Shown one piece after another: positions 1 through 5,948 of a stretch of 9,040 nt of DNA (position 1 is the first letter of the stretch; the number at the start of each line of letters is the position of its first letter). The notes beneath the pieces are model-generated. The model was not told the origin of the DNA. It worked only from the letters and a program-made list of their open reading frames with translations, and made no database searches. Made by a program: the position numbers and the translations under genes. Source of the stretch: Planctomycetia bacterium (GTDB taxonomy: Bacteria; Planctomycetota; Phycisphaerae; Phycisphaerales; SM1A02); the NCBI GenBank assembly GCA_005799475.1, contig SYGQ01000100.1, forward strand, positions 1 to 9,040. Reading direction: 5' to 3'.

Positions 1-171
1 CTCAAGACGCTCGCGCTGTCGTTCCTCGTCCTGATTGGCGCCGCGCTCATCCTCGAGTCGGTGCATGTGCACTTCCCCAAGGGCGCGATCTACTTCACGA
101 TGGCGTTTTCTCTCGCGGTGGAAGTTGTGAACATCCGCATGCGTCGCAAGAGCACCACGCGCAAGGCGTGA
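1..171 (+). CDS. TerC-family integral membrane protein, C-terminal end (5' truncated)
   Basis: The frame is open from the first base and gives 56 residues ending in TGA. It contains a hydrophobic helix (TLALSFLVLIGAALIL), then HFPKGAIYFTMAFSLAVEV and a basic tail (NIRMRRKSTTRKA). The 'K-x-L-A-L-S-F-L-x-L-I-G' helix followed by 'PKG-x-I-Y-F-x-M-A-F-S-L-x-V-E-x-x-N' is the typical end of TerC/YgdQ/YoaE-type inner-membrane proteins. That family is linked to metal-ion (tellurite, manganese) homeostasis and loading of exported metalloproteins. The visible part covers the last two membrane segments only, so the sub-family cannot be decided. It converges on the sugar dehydrogenase gene with 23 nt between the stops. 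The family call is fairly sure; the specific role is unknown. Confidence 0.85.
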   Translation, partial: LKTLALSFLVLIGAALILESVHVHFPKGAIYFTMAFSLAVEVVNIRMRRKSTTRKA

Positions 172-174
172 CCC

Positions 175-192
175 CGCGGCCGTGAGGCCGCG
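175..192. terminator. Hairpin between convergent genes, possible bidirectional terminator
   Basis: A 7-bp perfect stem (CGCGGCC / GGCCGCG) with the tetraloop GTGA lies exactly between the TerC stop (169-171) and the stop of the minus-strand gene (195-197). A GC-rich stem in a 23-nt convergent gap fits a shared terminator. There is no T-run on either side, so it is not a canonical intrinsic terminator and the function is inferred. Confidence 0.45.
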
Positions 193-194
193 CG

Positions 195-1574
195 TCAGGG
201 CGTCCAGTTGCTCAGGACCACCGTCATGTCCTGGCCATCGGTCGTGCCGTCGCCGTTGATGTCGCCGCAGTTGTTGCCCCAGCACGACAGAATGATCGTG
301 ATGTCCGCGCCGTTGACCACGCCATCATGGTTGAGGTCGGCCGGGTTTGGCTCCGGACAGACAATCTCGCCAGTCGCCGGCACGATCTTGTAGATGCCGC
401 CGCCATGATCGGCCATGTAGAGCTCGCCATTGGCATCCTCACCAAAGGCCACGATCTGGTTGACGGTCTGGCCTCCGAGTGCCACCTGAAGTTCGCTGTT
501 GCGCGTCACAAACTCGGTGACGACATTGTTCACCATCCGGAAGGACCACGAGTTGTTCGTGGAGTAGTCCACATAGAAGTAGATCCCCTGCATGTCGGGC
601 ATCGCGCAGCCGCGATACACATGGCCGCCGGTCACGGAGTAGCCGCCCGCGCCCGAATGCGAGTAGGTCCGCACAGGCGCGGTGAGGGTCGTGCCGTTGC
701 AAGTGCAGCCCGTCAGGCCGGTACAGGAGGTGCCTTCGGTGCAGCGCCATCCGTAGTTTCGTCCCGGCGCCGCCGTGGCGGGCTCAAAGTCGATTTCCTC
801 GATCGCATTCTGGCCGACATCGCCAATGTAGAGGTCGCCCGTATCGCGGTCGAAACTGCAGCGCCATGGATTGCGGAGGCCGTACGACCACACCGTGTCG
901 TCGGCCGTGGTCGCTCCGCCGTAGAACGGATTACTCGTCGGAATCGTGTAGTACGGCGAGGCACCGCCGACGGTCGGCACGATGCGGTGCATCTTGCCGA
1001 GCTTGCTCGTGAGGTTCTGTGCGTAGTTGCTCGGATCGTTTGCACTGCCGCCGTCGCCAACCCCAAAGTAGAGGTCACGCGTGCCGGGCCGGAAGCCCAT
1101 CCAACCGCCGTTGTGATTGGAGTACGGATCCGACCAGCTCAACAGCACCACGCCGGTTGCATTCGCGACATTCGGATTCGCGGCCGAGACCGTGTACCGC
1201 GCCACGACCTCGGTGCCCGTGCCGGTATAGAAAACATAGAACTGACCGTTCGTCGAATAGTCGGGGTCGAATGCCATGCCCAACAGTCCCTGCTCGTCGC
1301 TGACACTCGCGCCCCCGGTGACAAGCGCGTCGATGTTGAGAAAGGCTGTCGTCAGCAGGGTCGGAGTCGCCCCGGCAATGTCGATGATCCTGATGACGCC
1401 GCGCTTCTCGATCACGAAGAGCCGTGTCTCATCGCCGGGAGCGCTCGTGATGCAGGTGGGGTAGGTCAAGCCAGTGCCGATGACCAACTTGGGCTTGATG
1501 GCAGTCGTTCCGGCGAAAGCGGACGACGCAAGGGCGAGCGAGAGAGCAACGGTGGTGGCAATGGATCTGTTCAT
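195..1574 (-). CDS. Secreted PQQ-dependent sugar dehydrogenase-like (GSDH) beta-propeller with C-terminal dockerin-like module
   Basis: This 459-residue protein is probably exported and oxidises a sugar or related alcohol with pyrroloquinoline quinone. I chose the ATG at 1574 because a clean Sec signal peptide follows (MNRSIATTVALSLALASSAFAG, cleavage near residue 21-23); the frame stays open to a TTG at 1643 but that adds an unlikely N-terminus. Residues 30-400 match the GSDH/HHIP-like six-bladed propeller: an early GLLGMAFDPDY strand, HNGG at 154-157 (position of the catalytic His of soluble glucose dehydrogenase), GVGDGG, YGLRNP with Arg234 (PQQ-contacting Arg position) and GRNYGW. Residues 276-292 form a Cys-rich insert, possibly disulfide-bonded. 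Residues 413-458 carry two calcium-loop repeats. It is the last of three minus-strand genes, 74 nt after the peptidase stop; I see no clear promoter or Shine-Dalgarno (the bases before ATG read CCTCCCC). Substrate is unknown. Confidence 0.85.
   Translation of the reverse strand: MNRSIATTVALSLALASSAFAGTTAIKPKLVIGTGLTYPTCITSAPGDETRLFVIEKRGVIRIIDIAGATPTLLTTAFLNIDALVTGGASVSDEQGLLGMAFDPDYSTNGQFYVFYTGTGTEVVARYTVSAANPNVANATGVVLLSWSDPYSNHNGGWMGFRPGTRDLYFGVGDGGSANDPSNYAQNLTSKLGKMHRIVPTVGGASPYYTIPTSNPFYGGATTADDTVWSYGLRNPWRCSFDRDTGDLYIGDVGQNAIEEIDFEPATAAPGRNYGWRCTEGTSCTGLTGCTCNGTTLTAPVRTYSHSGAGGYSVTGGHVYRGCAMPDMQGIYFYVDYSTNNSWSFRMVNNVVTEFVTRNSELQVALGGQTVNQIVAFGEDANGELYMADHGGGIYKIVPATGEIVCPEPNPADLNHDGVVNGADITIILSCWGNNCGDINGDGTTDGQDMTVVLSNWTP
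201..338 (-). other. Dockerin-like duplicated calcium-loop module in the sugar dehydrogenase
   Basis: Two imperfect repeats, DLNHDGVVNGAD (residues 413-424) and DINGDGTTDGQD (438-449), each have the D-x-N-x-D-G-x-x-x-x-x-D pattern of an EF-hand-like dockerin loop. Each is followed by an amphipathic stretch (ITIILSCWG and MTVVLSNW). Paired loops at the extreme C-terminus after a Cys-Pro-rich linker are typical of type I dockerin-like tails that are common on secreted planctomycete proteins. Two cysteines (431 and 436) sit between the loops and could form a disulfide. A classical cellulosome role is not implied; cell-surface retention or sorting is an inference. Confidence 0.8.
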
Positions 1575-1648
1575 GGGGAGGCTTTCGCCCGGAGCGATAC
1601 GCGCCGAGCCGCCCAACGGTACCCCGAAGATCGCAAAAAACAAGCGGC

Positions 1649-3646
1649 CTACCGACTAGTACCAGTTATTGTCCGCCGAATCGCCTCCGCCCGCGCGCAC
1701 AGGGCATCGCCAGCCGCCATTGCTGCCTCCGCGTTTACGGCATCGGTCAATCCTGGCAATGCCGTGGCCGCATACCCGGAGTCCTTGTCACTCGCCAAGA
1801 GGAGGTTCCTGTACCACGGCCTTCCCGGCACCCCCCGCTCGTCCAAGGTGGCTCGGTCGAGCGATCGAGCGGCAGCATCCAGTTTCTGCGCGACCTCGGA
1901 GGAGATCGACGGATCGGCGTTGGCGGCTTCGATCGACGCATCAAAGGCTCGACAGTCCGACGCGAGCGCCGCGAAGCACTCAGCCACGCGCTTGGCTTCA
2001 TCCGCGCGCGCGCGCGCCAGAGGATCGGCACTCGAAGCACCAGCGTCGATCAATCGCACGCACGCATCGACAACATCGCTGACGGTGTCCCCTGCAGACA
2101 CGGGACAGACGCGCGCTTGCGAAATCGCCGCCGCGATGGCGAGCGTCGCCTTCGCCACAATCGAAGCGCTTGCGTAGTCCTCGCCGACCGCCTTCCGGTA
2201 CCACGCCGTGGTGTCGTAGTTCGAGTGGTACGCCGTGCCGGGCGCTCCAGAAGCACCGATCCCGATCGATGGCACACCGGCGTGGAACACAAAACCGATG
2301 TGGTCGCTGCCGGCCCCGATCGTGCCCACACGCGGCCGTTCGAGTCCGCTCGCGCTTGCCACGATGCCCTTGAGCGATGACGACGCACTCGCGCCGAGGT
2401 TCGGCCCCATCGACGCCATGTCGAGGTTGAGGTAGGCGCGCGCGCCGCCGAGGTCACCGCGGCAGCCTTCGATCCACTCGGTGGAACCGATGATCCCGTA
2501 CTCCTCCGCGCCCCAGGCGCAGAACACAATGTCGCACGCGGGTCGTCGTCCCTCACGGGCACACTGCGAGAACGCCTTCGCGGCCTCCATGAGCACGATC
2601 GTCCCCGCCAGCGGGTCCGCGGCACCAAATCCCCACGCGTCGTGATGGCATCCGATGATGACCGACGAGCCGTCGTCGCGCGTGCCCTTCAGCCGTGCGA
2701 TCACATTGGCGCACTGGCGAACTTCGCGCTTCTGCTCGACCTTCATGCGCACGCGAAGTTCCTCGCCACCCTCGAGGCGGTACGGCAACTCCAGCCCACC
2801 CTTCCACGACGCATCGGCAACTTCACGCCCCTTCATCTTCGAGAGGATCTGCGCCGCCGAGCCGTAGCCGATGGGCTGAATCGGAATGCGAGGAAGATCG
2901 ACCACGGCTTCATCCACACGAAGCGCGTCCTTGGTCGCCTTCACCATCGGCGTCAACGGATCTCCCGGATACGGCAGCGTGCCGACGGCTCCACGCTGGA
3001 TGCATGTGTCATTCGCCCATGGACCCACTGGATAGACAGTGCCTCTTGCGAATCCACTCTCCGCGGGATCGATGTACATGAGGAGGCCCGCCGCACCCGC
3101 CTCCTCTGCGAAGCGCGCCTTGAAACCGCGAAAGTTCCCGCCGTAACGGGCCACCACGATTTTTCCCTTCACCTCAACACCCAGTTCGAGGAGGCGCTCG
3201 AAGTCGGCGCGCGTGCCGTAGTTCGCGTAGACGACTTCGGCCTCAACCTCGCCACTCCCGCTGTACGCGTTCCATCCCCATGTGAGGTCCGGGTGTGCGG
3301 CGGAGGGATCTTCCGCCAGATTTCGCTCGATGATCGGCAGCACGCCACGGCGACCGGCCGCAGGCTCCGAGGGCGACGAGATCTCGACGCGCGCCGCCAC
3401 GGGATAGGCCAAGTACGCCCAGAATTCGTCGACTTCGACCTCAAGTCCCATCTGCCGGAACGCGAGATCAATACGGCGAACCTCGCGCGCATCACCATCG
3501 GTTCCGGCGATATGCGGCTCGCTTCCGAGGAGATCGTGCCACTGCCGGAGGCTGCCCGCATCGATGCGCGAGATGAGTGCGGTCGACAGCGAGTCAGGTG
3601 GCGCGAGCATCAGGCTCGCAAGCGTGCACGCGAAGATCTTGCTCAC
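1649..3646 (-). CDS. M28-family zinc peptidase, glutamate carboxypeptidase II / transferrin-receptor type
   Basis: The 665-residue protein has the three-domain layout of GCPII/PSMA. A PA domain lies at about 135-270 (VKGKIVVARYGGNFRGFKA at 159-177, then PYPGDPLTP and IPIQPIGYG). The M28 catalytic domain spans about 310-510, and a C-terminal TFR-like helical dimerisation domain about 540-660 (GVPGRPWYRN, YAATALPGLTDA). All zinc ligands and the catalytic acid are visible: His334 (HHDAW), Asp344 (DPLAG), Glu381-Glu382 (WGAEEYG), Asp409 (LNLDM) and His474 (YHSNYD). It should therefore be an active di-zinc exopeptidase. The GTG start at 3646 overlaps the upstream stop as GTGA, with GGAG four bases before it, which suggests translational coupling. 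The N-terminus (MSKIFACTLASLMLAPP) is a weak signal peptide, so export is likely but not certain. Residues binding glutamate in GCPII are not all kept, so specificity is open. Confidence 0.9.
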   Translation of the reverse strand: MSKIFACTLASLMLAPPDSLSTALISRIDAGSLRQWHDLLGSEPHIAGTDGDAREVRRIDLAFRQMGLEVEVDEFWAYLAYPVAARVEISSPSEPAAGRRGVLPIIERNLAEDPSAAHPDLTWGWNAYSGSGEVEAEVVYANYGTRADFERLLELGVEVKGKIVVARYGGNFRGFKARFAEEAGAAGLLMYIDPAESGFARGTVYPVGPWANDTCIQRGAVGTLPYPGDPLTPMVKATKDALRVDEAVVDLPRIPIQPIGYGSAAQILSKMKGREVADASWKGGLELPYRLEGGEELRVRMKVEQKREVRQCANVIARLKGTRDDGSSVIIGCHHDAWGFGAADPLAGTIVLMEAAKAFSQCAREGRRPACDIVFCAWGAEEYGIIGSTEWIEGCRGDLGGARAYLNLDMASMGPNLGASASSSLKGIVASASGLERPRVGTIGAGSDHIGFVFHAGVPSIGIGASGAPGTAYHSNYDTTAWYRKAVGEDYASASIVAKATLAIAAAISQARVCPVSAGDTVSDVVDACVRLIDAGASSADPLARARADEAKRVAECFAALASDCRAFDASIEAANADPSISSEVAQKLDAAARSLDRATLDERGVPGRPWYRNLLLASDKDSGYAATALPGLTDAVNAEAAMAAGDALCARAEAIRRTITGTSR

Positions 3647-4728
3647 CTGGCTCCATTGAGCACTTCAGGCCACGGGTTGCCGGTATGGCACACACGGCCG
3701 GTCTTCCCGACATAATCCTGGTGATACTCCTCGGCGGGGTAGAAAGTTGCCGCACGCTCCACTTGTGTGACGATCGGTCCGGGGAACCGCCCAGACCGAT
3801 TGAGGGTGTCGATGAACGCCTTCGCCTCAGCCACTTGCGCGTCCGAACTGCAGTAGATGCCGCTGCGGTACTGCGTGCCGACATCGGGTCCCTGCCGATT
3901 GAGTTCGGTCGGATCATGCATCCTGAAGAACCCATCGAGAAGCTGTTTGAATGAAATCACTTTCGGGTCGAAGACGACCTTGACTGCCTCGGCGTGGCCG
4001 GTTCGGTCGGTGCAGACATCCTTGTAGGTTGGGTTCGAGGTACTCCCCTGCATGTAGCCGCTGACCGCGTCGACGACTCCCGGCGCAAGTTGGAACGAGT
4101 GTTCGACTCCCCAAAAACACCCCCCGGCGAAGTAGACGGTCACAAGGTCCGCCGGAAGCGACTCGCTGGGCATTGATGCTCCCTTCTCGAAAAATGTGAG
4201 TGCCGCGCTGTTGAGGCAGTATCGCTGCCCCGTCGGTTGCGGGCCATCGGCGAACACATGCCCTAGGTGCGCTCCACAGCGCGCACAAGTGATCTCGGTT
4301 CGGTCCATGCCGTGGGTGGCGTCGGTGCGGGTCGTCACATGCTCGGGATCAAACGGCGCGAAGAAGCTCGGCCAACCTGTTCCGGAATGAAACTTCGACG
4401 CGCTCGAGAAAAGTGGCAGTCCACAGACCACACAGCAGTAGGTGCCCTCCTTCTTGTTGTCAGTCAGATTCCCGCAGAATGCCGGCTCAGTACCAGACCG
4501 TTGTGTGACCCGGAATGCCTCTGGATCGAGGTGCTTGGCGAGCTCGGCAACGCGCGCCGCCGGAAGCGGCGCGATGTCGAAACCAGACTTGGACCGGTGG
4601 GCACCCGAGGGACCACCGCGAGGCTCAGGCTTCTGTTCGATCACGCGCGGGGGCTCCTTCGCGCTCACCACTTCATCGCCGCACCCTGCCATGAGGGCGA
4701 CCACGATGGCGATGACGACGGCGAACAT
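3643..4728 (-). CDS. msrAB: MsrB-MsrA fusion peptide methionine sulfoxide reductase, putative lipoprotein
   Basis: The 361-residue bifunctional enzyme reduces both methionine sulfoxide epimers in proteins. MsrB comes first (about 55-185). It has zinc cysteines Cys99/Cys102 (CVVCGLPLF) and Cys148/Cys151 (CARCGAHLGHVF), substrate loop SGTGWPSF, catalytic Cys171 (RYCLNSAALTFF) and a possible resolving Cys85. MsrA follows (about 195-350), with catalytic Cys204 (GGCFWG), the HDPTELNRQGPDVGTQYRS block, PAEEYHQDY and a C-terminal Cys347 likely to resolve the disulfide. The N-terminus is a hydrophobic run ending LMAGC, a lipobox-like site at Cys16, followed by a Pro/charged linker, so the enzyme is probably a membrane-anchored lipoprotein in the periplasm. 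The n-region lacks basic residues, which leaves the start open to doubt. It heads a gene set with the M28 peptidase and is divergent from ssrA. No thioredoxin-like domain is fused, so an external electron donor is needed. Confidence 0.95.
   Translation of the reverse strand: MFAVVIAIVVALMAGCGDEVVSAKEPPRVIEQKPEPRGGPSGAHRSKSGFDIAPLPAARVAELAKHLDPEAFRVTQRSGTEPAFCGNLTDNKKEGTYCCVVCGLPLFSSASKFHSGTGWPSFFAPFDPEHVTTRTDATHGMDRTEITCARCGAHLGHVFADGPQPTGQRYCLNSAALTFFEKGASMPSESLPADLVTVYFAGGCFWGVEHSFQLAPGVVDAVSGYMQGSTSNPTYKDVCTDRTGHAEAVKVVFDPKVISFKQLLDGFFRMHDPTELNRQGPDVGTQYRSGIYCSSDAQVAEAKAFIDTLNRSGRFPGPIVTQVERAATFYPAEEYHQDYVGKTGRVCHTGNPWPEVLNGAR
3651..3654 (-). promoter_or_regulatory. Shine-Dalgarno supporting the GTG start of the M28 peptidase
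   Basis: GGAG lies four bases before the GTG at 3646, inside the last codons of msrBA. Together with the GTGA stop/start overlap it supports GTG rather than the in-frame ATG 12 codons later. The spacing is a little short. Confidence 0.5.
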
Positions 4729-4778
4729 GAGATCGAGGATACGGCCGCGGACTCAGAACCGCAGTGAGTCTTTCCCCG

Positions 4779-4784
4779 TATGAT
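4779..4784 (+). promoter_or_regulatory. Candidate -10 element for ssrA
   Basis: TATGAT differs from the sigma-70 -10 consensus at one base. It would start transcription near 4791, about 14 nt before the mature tmRNA 5' end, which fits a short leader removed by RNase P. I find no good -35 hexamer at 16-18 nt spacing, so this is only a candidate. Confidence 0.35.
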
Positions 4785-4804
4785 CTTGTTGCTCTTTCAC
4801 AATC

Positions 4805-5155
4805 GGGGCCGAACTGGCTTCGACCGGCTCAGTATGGCCTGTCGTCGCGCGTCGTGGAGCATCCAGGCCACGCAAAAAAGGATGCAAAAACACGTCTGCC
4901 AACACGCAGTACGCACTCGCGGCCTAACTAGGCCGCACGGTCACCTCGCCTGACGCCCGATGGGGCGAGGGACCGTCAACGATCGGGCTGGTTCCAATGG
5001 GATGGCACGCCTCGGAGGAACGAGAACTTCGCGCGCCATGGTCTGCTGCATGTCGCTGTCCAACAGAGCGCAGACCGAGACTGAACGGGCAGCTACACGC
5101 GTAGAAGCGGCTTGTCATCGGGATCGGCACAGGGGTTCGACTCCCCTCGGCTCCA
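4805..5155 (+). ncRNA. ssrA: Transfer-messenger RNA (tmRNA)
   Basis: tmRNA rescues stalled ribosomes by acting as alanyl-tRNA and then as a short mRNA for a degradation tag. The 5' end has the hallmark GGGGCCGAACTGGCTTCGAC. The 3' end has a perfect T-arm (stem AGGGG/CCCCT at 5131-5135 and 5143-5147, loop TTCGACT). The acceptor pairs 4805-4811 with 5148-5154 and includes G3-U (4807 with 5152), the alanine identity element; A5155 is the discriminator. PK1 is visible as 4835-4841 pairing with 4864-4870 and 4859-4863 pairing with 4881-4885. The tag frame begins 12 nt after PK1. The tag stop lies in the loop of a hairpin (4919-4924 with 4931-4936). PK2 is formed by 4937-4942/4971-4976, 4944-4950/4964-4970 and 4956-4961/4982-4987. 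The discriminator is followed by CTCCA, so CCA is not encoded in place. It is a one-piece, non-permuted form. Confidence 0.96.
4898..4927 (+). other. tmRNA proteolysis-tag reading frame (ANTQYALAA)
   Basis: The frame GCC AAC ACG CAG TAC GCA CTC GCG GCC TAA encodes A-N-T-Q-Y-A-L-A-A and ends with the YALAA motif recognised by ClpXP-type proteases. The resume codon GCC lies 12 nt after the 3' end of PK1, close to the distance in Escherichia coli. A second stop (TAG, 4929-4931) is present in another frame. The resume codon is inferred from spacing and the usual Ala start. Confidence 0.85.
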
Positions 5156-5192
5156 CTCCATTTTTGGTCGCGGACGCGACGGCTTCACTCCC

Positions 5193-5948
5193 ATGCGCGA
5201 CAAGCCCATCTCAATCAGCCCAGGTGACTCGACAGCGGGATCAAGTCGCACAGACTGGCGAGCGATCTTCGATGCGGCATCGAGCTCAGCGACCGCGAGC
5301 CAGAGCCGCGACGCCATCGCGCAGCGCTACTGGCCCGTGATCAATGCGTTCGTGCGCCGGAGCGGCGTCACCATCGCCGAGGCCGACGATGTCACGCAAG
5401 CATTCATCGCCGATGTGGTGCTCGGTCGGAACCTCCTTGCCTCCGCCGATCCCGACCGCGGACGGTTCCGGTCCCTCCTCCTGACCGCGGTCCGCAACTT
5501 CTGCTTGGACCATCTGCGACGCTGCACCGCGACCACACGCAAGCCCGACGGCTGGGTCGTCGAACTCGGCGACGCCGCTGAGTGTTTCGACGACACTTCG
5601 AGCCCCGAGCGCGCCTTTCAAGTCGCGTGGGTCGCCATGCTGATTCAGTCGGCCGCGCAGGCCGTGCGCGCGCGTGCACTCGCCGCTAGCCGCGAGGCGC
5701 ACTGGGACATCTTCGACCGGCGGGTGTTTCAGCCGGCACTGACGGGCGCGACACCTGTGACCACAGAGGCCTTCATGCGCCAGTGGTCGCTCACTTCGCC
5801 CGCGCAGGTCGCGAACATCGTTGCAAGGATGAAGCGCGGTTTTACGGCCGCGCTCATGGCCGAACTTGGCAACTACGACGACGACGGCGAATCCGTGGCC
5901 GCCGAGGTCAGATCCCTGTTGGCGTCGACGGGGACCGCGGCGCCATGA
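5193..5948 (+). CDS. Sigma-70 family (ECF-like) RNA polymerase sigma factor, planctomycete-type
   Basis: This 251-residue protein would direct RNA polymerase to a specific promoter set. Region 2 is recognisable at about 46-111: RYWPVINAFVRRSG, then EADDVTQAFIADVV, DPDRGRFRSLLLTAVRNF and DHLRR. The 'D-x-T-Q-x-F' and 'R-G-R-F-R-S-x-L-L' blocks are typical of the large planctomycete ECF-type families. A linker of about 60 residues (112-170) leads to a region-4-like helix-turn-helix at about 170-226 (WDIFDRRVFQPAL, then TSPAQVANIVARMKRGF), which is divergent from textbook sigma4. The ATG at 5193 is chosen because the open frame upstream runs into the tmRNA 3' end; no Shine-Dalgarno is seen. The tail (227-251) is acidic then Ala-rich. 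It lies 37 nt after ssrA and overlaps the next gene by ATGA. No anti-sigma factor of a known class is recognised nearby. Confidence 0.8.
   Translation: MRDKPISISPGDSTAGSSRTDWRAIFDAASSSATASQSRDAIAQRYWPVINAFVRRSGVTIAEADDVTQAFIADVVLGRNLLASADPDRGRFRSLLLTAVRNFCLDHLRRCTATTRKPDGWVVELGDAAECFDDTSSPERAFQVAWVAMLIQSAAQAVRARALAASREAHWDIFDRRVFQPALTGATPVTTEAFMRQWSLTSPAQVANIVARMKRGFTAALMAELGNYDDDGESVAAEVRSLLASTGTAAP

Noticed and set aside
1629..1642. T-run on the minus strand after the M28 stop, considered as an intrinsic terminator.
   Set aside because: I find no stable hairpin directly before the T-run, so the evidence is too weak.
1575..1643. N-terminal extension of the sugar dehydrogenase to the TTG at 1643.
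   Set aside because: It would place 23 extra residues ahead of a complete signal peptide; the ATG at 1574 fits better.
2005..2020. Alternating CG run (GCGCGCGCGC) that could be a simple repeat or Z-DNA site.
   Set aside because: It lies within codons for Ala/Arg of the peptidase and is ordinary for this base composition.
327..2177. A 616-codon open frame on the plus strand.
   Set aside because: It runs antisense across two well-supported genes (sugar dehydrogenase and M28 peptidase), its product is a low-complexity Arg/Ala/His-rich string with no domain, and such frames are expected in GC-rich DNA.
2642..3715. A 357-codon open frame on the plus strand.
   Set aside because: Antisense to the M28 peptidase; no recognisable motif, and the opposite strand has all zinc ligands in frame.
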